From positions 1 through 34,179 of the forward strand of contig DATKZX010000011.1 of NCBI GenBank assembly GCA_035527755.1: a stretch of DNA of 34,179 bases. The letters run 5' to 3'. The DNA comes from Methanomassiliicoccales archaeon (GTDB lineage: Archaea; Thermoplasmatota; Thermoplasmata; Methanomassiliicoccales; UBA472). Numbering within the stretch: the stretch's first letter is position 1; each line of letters opens with the position of its first letter. Both the position numbers and the translations under genes were made by a program. The notes beneath the pieces are model-generated. The model was not told the DNA's origin. It did not search any database and saw only the letters and a list, made by a program, of their open reading frames with translations. This document shows positions 1 to 9,698 of this stretch, one piece after another.

Positions 1-1235
1 CCATACAAATTCGCTTGGGCAGCGTCCATCACTACCAGTTTTCTGTAATTGACCGATGAATAAACATCATAGTTCACCCCAAGCTCGGAGTTAACCGCAG
101 TGAATTCACTGGTCCCCGCCATGGTGATATTGTTATATGCAGGGATTCTTAGGACGACCTCGACCCATACCCTGTCGATATAGATGCTCTGACCAGCCCC
201 ATTGTTCAGATAAACGGATAGGACCGACAGGTCCAAAGATGACAGGTCCAAAGATGATAGGTCCTCTGAAACGGTCACCTCGTTGTTGATGCTGTGGTCA
301 TAATCAGCATATGTAGGTAGAATCGCCATTCCAGACGCTGAGGTTGGTGACATCAGGTACTCGTAATAATCGAAGGTACCGGCCACCGCAACATAATCGC
401 TAGCGGTCTTATACTGTGCCTTCAATATCACGCTCTGAGCCTCGCCTTCATTGAAGATCAGCCCTCCAATGTCGAAGCCGGAAACTGTAAATTCTTCTCC
501 AGCCAACAGTGTCACGTTCTTAGAATCGTTCAATGTCAGGTCCATTGCGTTCTGTCCCACCGGGACCACAGTCTGCGCGGTGTCGGGATTGCGCTCGAAC
601 AGGTAGTCCACTTCGGTGGTATGGTTATAGGATGTGGCGAATGGATAGGGATAGGTAAATTCGGCAAATTCGGGGGTCGCCGGTATTCCTATCATCGCAG
701 AATCGTAAAGCTCGATCTGGCTAGACATCGCGGCGAATAGAGGGCCGATGATGGTGGTATCATCGGCGATGAAAGTCGCGTCATCCACCAATATCTTCCC
801 GTTGAAGTCCAGAACGGAGTTTTCAGCTATCAGGAATCCGCCGTTCCGAACAAGGACCCCAAGAGCGAATATCGCCTCGCCCAGGTCCTCTTCGGCCCTG
901 AGCTCAGCATTGCGTAGTATCAATTGACCGCCATCCTCGATGATCAATTGATTAGCGTCGCTCCCCCAGGATTTGAATGTGAGTGTGCCGCCTTCAACGA
1001 TCACGACCCCACCGGCCCTGATCGTCATATCACCAGTAACGATGTAATCACTCACGACTAAAGTATCATCCTCGAAATCTTCACCTATAAAAACATCCCC
1101 ACCTGGGTAGGATGGCCCTAATGCCTGTCCCGCCCCGGGAATCATAATTACTAGCAAACCTACCAAGGATGAACTTATCATGCACCAAACGATGATCAAG
1201 CTCAATAACTTTGAAGCCCCGACACTCAGTTTCAT
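1..1235 (-). CDS. Secreted surface protein, 3' end cut by window edge
   Basis: I read this frame directly from the minus strand; it is open from an ATG at 1233-1235 to the window edge (about 411 codons, incomplete). A GGTGG ribosome-binding site lies a few bases upstream. The N-terminus has one basic residue, a hydrophobic stretch of about 25 residues (SLIIVWCMISSSLVGLLVIM) and a small-residue region ending near GAGQA, which looks like a signal peptide or anchor. The following ~150 residues alternate short hydrophobic strands with G, N and D turns (IIEDGGQLILRN, VLVRNGGFLIAEN, KILVDDATFIADDT), as in right-handed beta-helix or polymerising surface proteins. Further on there is a short DLSSL repeat. 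I infer an extracellular or S-layer-associated protein; no catalytic motif is visible and no family was recognised. Confidence 0.75.
   Translation of the reverse strand, partial: MKLSVGASKLLSLIIVWCMISSSLVGLLVIMIPGAGQALGPSYPGGDVFIGEDFEDDTLVVSDYIVTGDMTIRAGGVVIVEGGTLTFKSWGSDANQLIIEDGGQLILRNAELRAEEDLGEAIFALGVLVRNGGFLIAENSVLDFNGKILVDDATFIADDTTIIGPLFAAMSSQIELYDSAMIGIPATPEFAEFTYPYPFATSYNHTTEVDYLFERNPDTAQTVVPVGQNAMDLTLNDSKNVTLLAGEEFTVSGFDIGGLIFNEGEAQSVILKAQYKTASDYVAVAGTFDYYEYLMSPTSASGMAILPTYADYDHSINNEVTVSEDLSSLDLSSLDLSVLSVYLNNGAGQSIYIDRVWVEVVLRIPAYNNITMAGTSEFTAVNSELGVNYDVYSSVNYRKLVVMDAAQANLY
226..270. repeat. 15-bp tandem repeat inside surface protein gene
   Basis: GACAGGTCCAAAGAT occurs twice in direct succession (226-240, 241-255) and a diverged third unit starts GATAGGTCC (256-270). 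The unit is five codons, so the repeat keeps the frame and encodes DLSSL-DLSSL-DLS-like residues on the minus strand. It is the kind of in-frame slippage repeat found in surface proteins. Confidence 0.85.
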
Positions 1236-1290
1236 TATCCCACCTATAGGAATGACGCTGGATAAACGCCAGGTAAAATAGATTGTTTTG

Positions 1291-1306
1291 ATTATAAATA
1301 AATATG
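1291..1306 (-). promoter_or_regulatory. TATA-like promoter of surface protein gene
   Basis: On the minus strand the AT-rich block reads TATTTATTTATAA, about 60 bases before the ATG at 1235. An archaeal TATA box here would place the transcript start near 1270 and leave a short leader containing the GGTGG site. Confidence 0.5.
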
Positions 1307-1346
1307 TTTACAAGAATGCTAATTCAGTAAGCAGACTGGCTAATAT

Positions 1347-1379
1347 AAAAAAAATTGGTGCGGAGAGGGTCATCTCCGC
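1347..1379 (-). terminator. Hairpin plus T-run terminator of the gyrase-run transcript
   Basis: On the minus strand GCGGAGA / TCTCCGC form a perfect 7-bp stem with a 6-base loop (1360-1379), followed by CACCAA and a run of eight T (1347-1354). The stem overlaps the last codons and the stop of the coiled-coil gene. It looks like an intrinsic terminator for the gyrB-gyrA-ATPase-coiled-coil run. Confidence 0.7.
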
Positions 1380-2611
1380 TTGATTATCTTTCTAATGGAA
1401 ACAGATTTTTTTGGCTCCACTGCAGGAGGTTCGGGTGATGGCCCCTCTTTTTGGGGTTTTTCGACCTTGATCTTTTTGGCCTCCTCATCCTTCTGCTCAT
1501 TCTCCTTCCGTTCTTCCTCGGTACGACGCCCGACCTCTCTCTTTTCCTCGAATGCCCTGATGGAATTCGCATCCAGAGCTTGACCGCATGCGTAGCATTT
1601 GGTGGCCGCGCCGTCGTTTATGGTGTCGCAACCGGGGCATTTGATCTCCGGAAGGGGCTCGTCCTTGGTTTGAGCGGCCTCTGACGGAACGGAGATATTT
1701 TCCTCGGGGGCTTCCGCGGGAGCGGGTTCCTCTGGCTCAGCTTTGGGAGCGTCCTCGGGCAATTCCTCGATTACCTCCTCTTCGGCTGATGGAGCGGGTT
1801 CCTCTGGCTCAGGCGTAGGGACCGGTTCTGGTGGTTCCACCGAAGGAATGATCGGTTCCGACACATCCTCCACCTTTTTGACCAAGGATTGGGATACTTT
1901 CTCCTCTGCCTCTCCGCCTTCGAACCCTTCGCTTACGACCGGTACGCTGACGCCTGCCCGCCTCGTTATCGCCGCCTCCCTGATGGTCAGCGCCTCCTCT
2001 CGCTCTGTCAACGAACGCTCCCAATCAACCAGGCGCTTCTGTTCCTCCATGGTCACCCTTTTTCCAGTGGCCAAGGCGTCGGCCTGCTCCTCCATGACGT
2101 TGATCTTGGCCAGCATCTCCTCGCGTCGGGCGTTGACCGCCTCCAAGCCCTGTTTGACATGGTTGACCTCCTCATGCATAGCCTCTTCCATGGCGGATAT
2201 CTTCTTGGTTACCTCCCTAAGGTTAGCCTCGTGGTCGCTAGCCTGTTGGAACAGCTGGCGTACTTGTTCCTCCTGTTGCAGCACCTCGCGATCCCTGCGT
2301 TCCAGGTTCACCCGGTTGGTGTGCAGTTCCTCCTCGCGGGTACGCAGCTCAGCGTTCAGCGCGCCCAACTCCCCTTCCAGGCGGGTAGCTTCCTTCTCAC
2401 GGGGCACCAGTTCGGCATCCCGTTCGTTCAGCTCCAATTCCTTGGCCTCCTGCGTTTGCTGCAACTGGTCCAGCTGATCCTCCTTGGAGTGCAGAGAGGC
2501 TTCCCAATCCCCCAGTTTCTCCTTTCGAATCTTTATGTCAGCCTCCTGGACCTTTATTTTCTCTTTGAACTCCTCTATAACTTGCCATATAGGAATCTGC
2601 TCTTCGGCCAT
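1370..2611 (-). CDS. Coiled-coil protein with zinc ribbon
   Basis: Protein of about 413 aa with no recognised family name. Residues ~5-230 are almost pure charged heptad-like helix (runs of E, K, Q, R, L), a long coiled coil. A Pro/Glu/Ala linker follows (~250-320). Next is a single zinc ribbon with two CxxC knuckles (CPGC, CYAC, ~330-350), then a Lys/Glu-rich stretch and a basic tail (IRKIIKRR). There is no signal peptide, so it is probably cytoplasmic. The frame is open to a GTG at 2623, but that GTG lies in the GAGGTG ribosome-binding site; the ATG at 2611 has correct spacing and is preferred. It starts 34 bases after the KaiC-like ATPase gene and is last in the gyrase run. A structural or scaffold role with the upstream ATPase is inference. 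Confidence 0.85.
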   Translation of the reverse strand: MAEEQIPIWQVIEEFKEKIKVQEADIKIRKEKLGDWEASLHSKEDQLDQLQQTQEAKELELNERDAELVPREKEATRLEGELGALNAELRTREEELHTNRVNLERRDREVLQQEEQVRQLFQQASDHEANLREVTKKISAMEEAMHEEVNHVKQGLEAVNARREEMLAKINVMEEQADALATGKRVTMEEQKRLVDWERSLTEREEALTIREAAITRRAGVSVPVVSEGFEGGEAEEKVSQSLVKKVEDVSEPIIPSVEPPEPVPTPEPEEPAPSAEEEVIEELPEDAPKAEPEEPAPAEAPEENISVPSEAAQTKDEPLPEIKCPGCDTINDGAATKCYACGQALDANSIRAFEEKREVGRRTEEERKENEQKDEEAKKIKVEKPQKEGPSPEPPAVEPKKSVSIRKIIKRR

Positions 2612-2645
2612 TTCTCTTACCACCTCTGTGAACTGTCTAACATGA

Positions 2646-3356
2646 TCATGCCAGTGTTGGCCCTAGGATGGTTAGGCCCTTTTCCCCTACTTCCAGGGTA
2701 TGGCGCTCCATACTGTGCTCACACGCTCGCATCTTCTCCACCCTCATGAAACGGACTAACTTCCCCCGGGTACGGTCCAGCCCAAGCTCGATGATGCCAT
2801 CCACCAGAAAACCTTCGTCCCCTAACAGCTCGGAAGGGGATCCAGGATTCCGCTCCATGACAATGAAACAGGTGAGGTTGTAGTCCCGGAGGGTCTTGAA
2901 GAAGTAGAACATCTTCTTCCGGATGCCCTTCACGTCCTCCATGAGGGAATATAATGCCCCCAGTGAGTCCAGGGCGAACATGGTGAACTGGTCACCATGC
3001 TTCTTCTTGTTATAACTGATCATTTGAATTATGAACTCCATATAATCGGTGGGAGCATCCACTTCCACGATATCATCCAGTTCCCTCAGGTCGGTGAAAT
3101 CGGATATCTCCAAATTCTCGTTGATATCGATGTTCAGGCTGCGCATGTTGCGCAGGTGGCTGTCGGCGGTCTCCTCGAGGGTGACATAGAGACCATATTC
3201 CCCGGAACTCACCAGATAAGATGAGATGACCGAGTAGCAGAAAGAGGTCTTCATGGAGCCCGGGGGGCCCGTGACCAGCACCACCTTGGGTGCCTCGATG
3301 TCAGTGCGAAATACTTTTTCTAAACCGGGTATTGAATCGCGTAACAAACGCTTCAC
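2646..3356 (-). CDS. KaiC/RecA-like ATPase (RAD55-type single domain)
   Basis: The protein (~236 aa) is one RecA-fold ATPase domain. It has SIPGLEKVF at the N-terminus as in KaiC domains, Walker A GPPGSMKTS, a YVTLEET segment (the KaiC-family glutamates after strand 2) and a Walker B-like FTMFALDSLGALY. The C-terminal part with DGIIELGLDR and RVEKMRA is typical of archaeal KaiC-like signalling or regulatory ATPases. The frame runs to a TTG at 3401 with no ribosome-binding site. The GTG at 3356 has AGGG seven bases upstream and starts just before the KaiC motif, so I prefer it. It lies between gyrA and the coiled-coil gene on the same strand. Its partner and function are unknown. Confidence 0.8.
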   Translation of the reverse strand: MKRLLRDSIPGLEKVFRTDIEAPKVVLVTGPPGSMKTSFCYSVISSYLVSSGEYGLYVTLEETADSHLRNMRSLNIDINENLEISDFTDLRELDDIVEVDAPTDYMEFIIQMISYNKKKHGDQFTMFALDSLGALYSLMEDVKGIRKKMFYFFKTLRDYNLTCFIVMERNPGSPSELLGDEGFLVDGIIELGLDRTRGKLVRFMRVEKMRACEHSMERHTLEVGEKGLTILGPTLA

Positions 3357-3365
3357 CGCCGTACC

Positions 3366-3392
3366 CTGTGACCGACCACAGCATGACTGCTG
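3366..3392 (-). promoter_or_regulatory. Two overlapping alternative hairpins before the KaiC-like gene
   Basis: CTGTG/CACAG (3366-3370 with 3377-3381) and CAGCA/TGCTG (3379-3383 with 3388-3392) can each form a 5-bp stem. They share bases 3379-3381, so both cannot form fully at once. They lie 10-36 bases before the preferred GTG start. Short stems like these can occur by chance; a regulatory role is inference. Confidence 0.3.
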
Positions 3393-3449
3393 TAATGGCA
3401 ACGGGATTTGAATGGTATTTCGTTAGGAGGATAAAGTAGTTCGCCTGGG

Positions 3450-6065
3450 CTAATCCTCCTCTTCCCTGGGTAGCTCTTCCTGCTCCGGCTCCTCCTCAGA
3501 GACGGATAACAAAGAATCACCATGTAATTCGGCCTCCTGGACGGCTAGTTCCTCTTTCCGTCCGGCCAACCGGGCTAGGGCGATGATCTTGTCCCCGTCC
3601 CGCAGGTCCATGATCGTGACACCTTGAGTGTTACGACCCATGACCCTGATGTCGGCGACGCGGATACGTTGGACCATTCCGTTGACGGTCGCAAGTATGA
3701 GCTCATCATCCTCTTCGACCTCCAGGACCGAAACGACGTCGCCATTGCGACCTTCGGTGCGGATGGTGATAACTCCCTTGCTGCCACGGTGCGTCTTACG
3801 GTAGGTGTCCCGCTCGTCATCAGCGTCCTTCTTGCCCACCACCGATATCTTACCGTAGCCGTTCTCGGTGACGGTGAGGAGTCGGGACTCCGAGGTCACT
3901 ATGGCCATGCTGACCACCTCGTCGCCCTCTTCCGGACGGATACCGATGACGCCGTGCGCCGGGCGGCCCATTGGCCGGACCTGACTCTCATCGAAGCGCC
4001 CGGCAAGCCCTTTCCTGGTGGCCAGGATGATCTCCTTCATCCCGTCGGTGATCTTCACTTCCACCAGATGATCGCCCTCCTCCAGTCCTACAGCGATGAG
4101 ACCGCGGGAGCGGATGTTCGCATAGGCTTTCAGCGGTGTCTTCTTGATGATACCACGGCGAGTGGCGAACACCAGGTAATGGTCGCCGCCCATGTTCGTC
4201 ACCGCACGGGTGGCCATGATCTTCTCTCCATCCTCCAATTTCGGCAGAAGGTTCACAATGGGCTTCCCTTTGGATTGACGGCTGCCAACGGGCACGTGCC
4301 AGGCCTTGAGCGAGTACATCTTACCCATGTTGGTGAAGAACAGCACCATGTTGTGGGCCATACAGACGAAGAGGTCCGTCACCACGTCCTCCTCCTTTGT
4401 TTCCATGCCCATTAGGCCGACACCCCCGCGACGCTGCTGTCTGTAGGTGTCCAGCGGCATGCGTTTTATGTAACCGTCCTGGGTGGTCATGAGCACCATC
4501 TCCTCGTTGGGAATAAGGTCTTCGATGTCCATGTCCAGGGCATGGGCGACGATCTCGGTTCGCCTCTCGTTGCCGTACTTCTGTTTCATCTCCAGTGTCT
4601 CGGCCTTTATGATGTTGAGAATTCGTGGCTCGTTGGCGAGTATGTCCTCCAGGTCGCGGATGAGCTTCTCTATCTCCAGGAACTCGGCCTTGATGGACTC
4701 CAACTCCAGACCGGTCAGTTTCTGTAACCTCATGTCCAGGATGGCTTTGGCCTGCTCCTCGTCCAGCTCGAACCGTGCTATGAGACCGTTGCGGGCCTCC
4801 TCAGGACTATTGGCCGATCTGATGATGCGCAGCGTGTCGTCCAGATCGCTGATGGCCTTTACAAGCCCTTGTAATATATGGTCACGCTTTCTGGCCTGTG
4901 CCAGGTCATATTGTGTACGGCGAACGATCACTTCGTGCCGGTGCTTGATGAAATACTGCATCTCCTCCTTTAGAGTGAGCACCCTGGGTTGATTGTCCAC
5001 CAATGCCAGATTTATGACCCCGAAGGTCTGCTCCATCTGAGTGTGACTGAACAGCTGATTGAGCACAACCTCTTCCATGACGTCCTTGCGCAGTTCAATG
5101 ACTATGCGCATACCATCGCGATCCGATTCGTCCCGCAGGTCGGTGATGCCTTCGATCCTCTTGTCCTTGACCAGTTCGGCGATGTTCTCTATGAGTTTGG
5201 ACTTGTTGACCTGGTATGGTATCTCGTCGACGATGATGCGCTTGCGGTGCTCCAGTTCCTCGAAGCGAGCTTTCGCCCGTACCTTCAGTTTACCGCGCCC
5301 GGTCTGGTAGGCCTCGATGATCCCATTGAGGCCGTAGATGGTACCACCAGTGGGAAAATCTGGACCTTTGATGAACTGCATGAGGTCCATTATCTCAGCC
5401 TCGGGGTTATCAACCAGATAGATCAGGGCGTCAGCTACCTCCGATAGGTTGTGCGGCGGCATATTGGTGGCCATGCCCACGGCTATACCGGCAGAGCCGT
5501 TGATCAGCAGGTTCGGCAGTTTAGAAGGCAGGACCAGAGGTTCCTTCAACGAATTGTCGAAGTTGTCCCCCCATTCGACCGTCTCCTTGCCCAGGTCGGC
5601 CAGCATGTCCTCGGCTCTCTCCTGCATGCGGCATTCTGTGTACCTCATGGCCGCCGCCTCGTCCCCGTCCACGGAACCGAAGTTACCCTGGCCATCGACC
5701 AGTGTATATCTTAGGGAAAAGTCCTGGGCCATTCGTACCAACGAATCGTAAACGGCAGTATCGCCATGTGGGTGATATTTACCCAAACACTCACCCACTA
5801 CCCTGGCGCTTTTCTTGTGCGCCTTGTTGTGATTGAGCGACATGTCGTACATCGAGTATAAAATGCGTCTGTGAACCGGTTTCAGTCCGTCCCTGACGTC
5901 CGGTAGCGCCCGAGAAACGATGACGCTCATGGCGTAGTCGATGTAGGACTTCTTCATCTCCCCCTCTATGGACTGGGGAACGACCTTGTGCGTGCCGGCG
6001 TCAGGGACCTTGACATCCCCCGCGCTCTGATCCGGGGCCTGCTGGTTAGAGTTGTCTTCCGTCAT
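3450..6065 (-). CDS. gyrA: DNA gyrase subunit A
   Basis: Breakage-rejoining subunit of type IIA topoisomerase, which with GyrB introduces negative supercoils using ATP. At 871 aa it is the usual GyrA length. The catalytic tyrosine is in [11 protein letters not shown] (Y142 from the ATG). The quinolone-region motif is [10 protein letters not shown], with Thr at the position of E. coli Ser83 and Asp kept at the Asp87 position. A GyrA box QRRGGVG at ~544-550 begins the C-terminal beta-pinwheel, which identifies gyrase rather than ParC or Topo VI; the last box position is Val instead of the common Lys. The tail is strongly acidic ([15 protein letters not shown]). The frame runs to a GTG at 6074 that forms part of the GAGGTG Shine-Dalgarno; ATG 6065 is the likely start. 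It follows gyrB by 10 bases. Archaeal gyrases are thought to derive from bacteria. Confidence 0.97.
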   Translation of the reverse strand: MTEDNSNQQAPDQSAGDVKVPDAGTHKVVPQSIEGEMKKSYIDYAMSVIVSRALPDVRDGLKPVHRRILYSMYDMSLNHNKAHKKSARVVGECLGKYHPHGDTAVYDSLVRMAQDFSLRYTLVDGQGNFGSVDGDEAAAMRYTECRMQERAEDMLADLGKETVEWGDNFDNSLKEPLVLPSKLPNLLINGSAGIAVGMATNMPPHNLSEVADALIYLVDNPEAEIMDLMQFIKGPDFPTGGTIYGLNGIIEAYQTGRGKLKVRAKARFEELEHRKRIIVDEIPYQVNKSKLIENIAELVKDKRIEGITDLRDESDRDGMRIVIELRKDVMEEVVLNQLFSHTQMEQTFGVINLALVDNQPRVLTLKEEMQYFIKHRHEVIVRRTQYDLAQARKRDHILQGLVKAISDLDDTLRIIRSANSPEEARNGLIARFELDEEQAKAILDMRLQKLTGLELESIKAEFLEIEKLIRDLEDILANEPRILNIIKAETLEMKQKYGNERRTEIVAHALDMDIEDLIPNEEMVLMTTQDGYIKRMPLDTYRQQRRGGVGLMGMETKEEDVVTDLFVCMAHNMVLFFTNMGKMYSLKAWHVPVGSRQSKGKPIVNLLPKLEDGEKIMATRAVTNMGGDHYLVFATRRGIIKKTPLKAYANIRSRGLIAVGLEEGDHLVEVKITDGMKEIILATRKGLAGRFDESQVRPMGRPAHGVIGIRPEEGDEVVSMAIVTSESRLLTVTENGYGKISVVGKKDADDERDTYRKTHRGSKGVITIRTEGRNGDVVSVLEVEEDDELILATVNGMVQRIRVADIRVMGRNTQGVTIMDLRDGDKIIALARLAGRKEELAVQEAELHGDSLLSVSEEEPEQEELPREEED

Positions 6066-6075
6066 TTTTCTCACC

Positions 6076-8052
<1,977 letters not shown>

Positions 8053-8067
8053 CTAGGTCATCAGCAT

Positions 8068-8082
8068 ACATATATTAATACC
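8068..8082 (-). promoter_or_regulatory. TATA-like promoter of gyrB
   Basis: The minus strand reads GGTATTAATATATG about 100 bases before the gyrB ATG at 7971. A transcript start near 8045 would leave a leader of ~75 bases. It lies back to back with the thiC TATA box at about 8100. Confidence 0.5.
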
Positions 8083-8099
8083 CTGCCACTGCCATCTGG

Positions 8100-8107
8100 C
8101 TATATAA
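8100..8107 (+). promoter_or_regulatory. TATA-like promoter of thiC
   Basis: CTATATAAG on the plus strand is a close archaeal TATA match, predicting transcription start near 8128 and a ~95-base leader. The leader has CTGAGAGG but none of the other conserved TPP-riboswitch strands, so a riboswitch is not called. A five-codon ORF (8207-8224, MEKRG) ends in TGATG overlapping the thiC start. Confidence 0.55.
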
Positions 8108-8223
8108 GTAAGAGAGTGGTTTTTAAGACCAGTTTTTTACTCCCAAGAGAGACGTTCGTGCCGAGGAAACCTTCATATCTCCCCGGTTCTGAGAGGTAAG
8201 CAATAAATGGAGAAAAGAGGTTG

Positions 8224-9501
8224 ATGGCGACGATGAGCATCATGTCCCGGGCGAGGGCCGGACCCTCCGAAGAGATCGAGAAGGCGGCCGTGTCCGAAGG
8301 TGTGGACCCTGAATGGATAAGACGTATGTTGGCTTGCGGTCGGGCGGTCATGCCATGCAACCCCATCCATTCACCGGAGCCCTGCGTGATCGGCGAGGGG
8401 CTGACCGTCAAGATCAACGCAAATGTTGGCACGTCCCGTGACCAGCCGGATATGGGAATAGAGCTTGAGAAGGCCCGCGTTGCCGTTCGATATGGTGCTG
8501 ACACCATCATGGACCTCAGCACCGGAGGGGACGTGGACGCCATCCGCCGCGCCATCTTGAAAGAGGTACGGGTACCAGTGGGTACGGTGCCTATCTATCA
8601 GGAGGGTTTGCGCGCCGCCCGCCGCAGTGCGGTAGTGGACATGAAGGAGGACGACATGTTCAGCGGCATCGAAAAACACGCCAAGGACGGAGTGGATTTC
8701 ATGACCGTGCATTGCGGCATCACCCGTGAGTCGGTGTCACGTCTGCACAACTCCGGGCGCCTGACGGACGTGGTCTCCCGTGGCGGGGCTTTCCTCACAG
8801 CCTGGATACTGCATAATCAACGGGAAAACCCGCTTTACGAAAATTTCGACTACCTCCTGGAGATGGCGCAGAAGTACGAGTTCGCCATCAGCCTGGGGGA
8901 TGGTCTGCGCCCAGGATGCGTGGCCGATGCCACGGACCGGGCCCAAGTACAGGAACTTATCATCCTCGGTGAGCTGGTAAAACGGTGCCGCGAAGCTGGC
9001 GTTCAGAGCATGGTGGAAGGGCCTGGGCATGTGCCATTGTCACAGATAGAGGCCAATGTACAACTGGAGAAGCGCCTTTGTGATAACGCGCCCTTCTACG
9101 TACTGGGGCCGCTCGTGACCGACATCGCCCCGGGTTACGATCATATAGTCGGTGCCATCGGTGGCGCCCTGGCCGCCTATCATGGGGCGGATTTCCTTTG
9201 CTATGTGACACCGGCCGAACATCTGTCCTTGCCAACGGTTGATGACGTTAAAGAGGGGGTCATGGCCAGCAAGATCGCTGCCCACGCCGCCGATCTGGCT
9301 CGCGGACGGGGTGTGGACAGGGACGACAGGATGGCCAAGGCACGCAAGAAGCTGGACTGGGAGGCCATGTTCCGTGAGTCTCTCGACCCACAGAAAGCGC
9401 GCGAGTTCCGCAAGCGGGGCGTGACCGCCGAGGATGAAGGATGTTCCATGTGCGGCGACGTATGCGCCATACGCATGGTCCAAAAGTATCTGGAAAAGTG
9501 A
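8224..9501 (+). CDS. thiC: Phosphomethylpyrimidine synthase ThiC
   Basis: Radical SAM enzyme that rearranges aminoimidazole ribotide into hydroxymethylpyrimidine phosphate, the pyrimidine half of thiamine. The 425-aa protein is the short archaeal/anaerobe form without the long N-terminal extension of proteobacterial ThiC. Recognisable segments are INANVGTS, ADTIMDLSTGGD, VDFMTVHCGI, SRGGAFL, SLGDGLRPGC, EGPGHVPL and GGALAAYHGADFLCYVTPAEHL. The iron-sulfur cysteines sit at the C-terminus in CSMCGDVC, with CX2CX3C spacing rather than the bacterial CX2CX4C. The frame opens at a TTG at 8221; ATG 8224 is preferred and ATG 8233 is possible. The gene is monocistronic; its stop is one base from the 3' end of the convergent tRNA. 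Confidence 0.96.
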   Translation: MATMSIMSRARAGPSEEIEKAAVSEGVDPEWIRRMLACGRAVMPCNPIHSPEPCVIGEGLTVKINANVGTSRDQPDMGIELEKARVAVRYGADTIMDLSTGGDVDAIRRAILKEVRVPVGTVPIYQEGLRAARRSAVVDMKEDDMFSGIEKHAKDGVDFMTVHCGITRESVSRLHNSGRLTDVVSRGGAFLTAWILHNQRENPLYENFDYLLEMAQKYEFAISLGDGLRPGCVADATDRAQVQELIILGELVKRCREAGVQSMVEGPGHVPLSQIEANVQLEKRLCDNAPFYVLGPLVTDIAPGYDHIVGAIGGALAAYHGADFLCYVTPAEHLSLPTVDDVKEGVMASKIAAHAADLARGRGVDRDDRMAKARKKLDWEAMFRESLDPQKAREFRKRGVTAEDEGCSMCGDVCAIRMVQKYLEK

Positions 9502-9502
9502 G

Positions 9503-9599
9503 TGGAGCCACTGGAGGGTATTGAACCCCCGGCCTGCAGTTTACGAAACTGCCGCTCTATAGCGGCCCCGGTCAGGGGCTACCGCTGAGCTACAGTGGC
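9503..9599 (-). tRNA. tRNA-Thr(CGT), intron in D-loop, CCA encoded
   Basis: Minus-strand cloverleaf: acceptor GCCACTG/CAGTGGC, U8-A9 (TA), D stem GCTC/GAGC, anticodon stem GCAGT/ACTGC with loop TTCGTAA (anticodon CGT at 9543-9545, reading ACG), T arm GGGGG-TTCAATA-CCCTC. A T discriminator and CCA are encoded (9503-9506). The D-loop AGCGGTA is separated from the 3' D-stem strand by extra sequence, which only makes sense as an intron. The anticodon loop is uninterrupted. The 3' end is one base from the thiC stop on the other strand. Confidence 0.9.
9559..9579 (-). other. 21-base tRNA intron with bulge-helix-bulge
   Basis: Around the insertion the minus strand can fold as outer helix GCTC/GAGC (the D stem), central helix AGCGG/CCGCT, inner helix CCCC/GGGG closed by a TGACC loop. 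A 3-base bulge TAG lies on the 5' side and a 3-base bulge ATA on the 3' side. This is a bulge-helix-bulge motif with a 5-bp instead of 4-bp centre. Cleavage after the second base of each bulge removes 21 bases and leaves an 8-base D-loop (AGCGGTAA). A 22-base excision leaving AGCGGTA is the alternative, because TAG flanks the insertion as a direct repeat. Confidence 0.8.
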
Positions 9600-9624
9600 C
9601 TTGAGGCAGCATCAATAGCTACGC

Positions 9625-9637
9625 CCATTTAAAATTT
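9625..9637 (-). promoter_or_regulatory. TATA-like promoter of tRNA-Thr
   Basis: The minus strand reads AATTTTAAATGGG, centred about 30 bases before the mature 5' end at 9599, the usual distance for an archaeal tRNA promoter. Confidence 0.55.
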
Positions 9638-9656
9638 GTTGTTTCCACCGATTAGA

Positions 9657-9668
9657 CAATTATATTAT
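9657..9668 (+). promoter_or_regulatory. TATA-like promoter of DUF835 gene
   Basis: CAATTATATTATC on the plus strand would start transcription near 9687. That argues against the TTG at 9636 as start of the DUF835 gene and favours the in-frame TTG at 9699. Confidence 0.4.
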
Positions 9669-9698
9669 CTGGCACCACGTTTCGTATTTGGGGATCAA

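Noticed and set aside
1380-2749. Long plus-strand open frames opposite the coiled-coil gene
   Set aside because: They are Ser-rich or Leu-rich mirror frames of the GC-rich coiled-coil gene, without family similarity or starts.
8128-8223. TPP riboswitch in the thiC leader
   Set aside because: Only CTGAGAGG resembles an aptamer strand; the partner strands (such as ACCTGATC) are absent.
9503-9599. tRNA pseudogene
   Set aside because: All stems pair, CCA is encoded, the promoter is placed correctly, and the extra sequence folds as a bulge-helix-bulge, so an intron explains it better.
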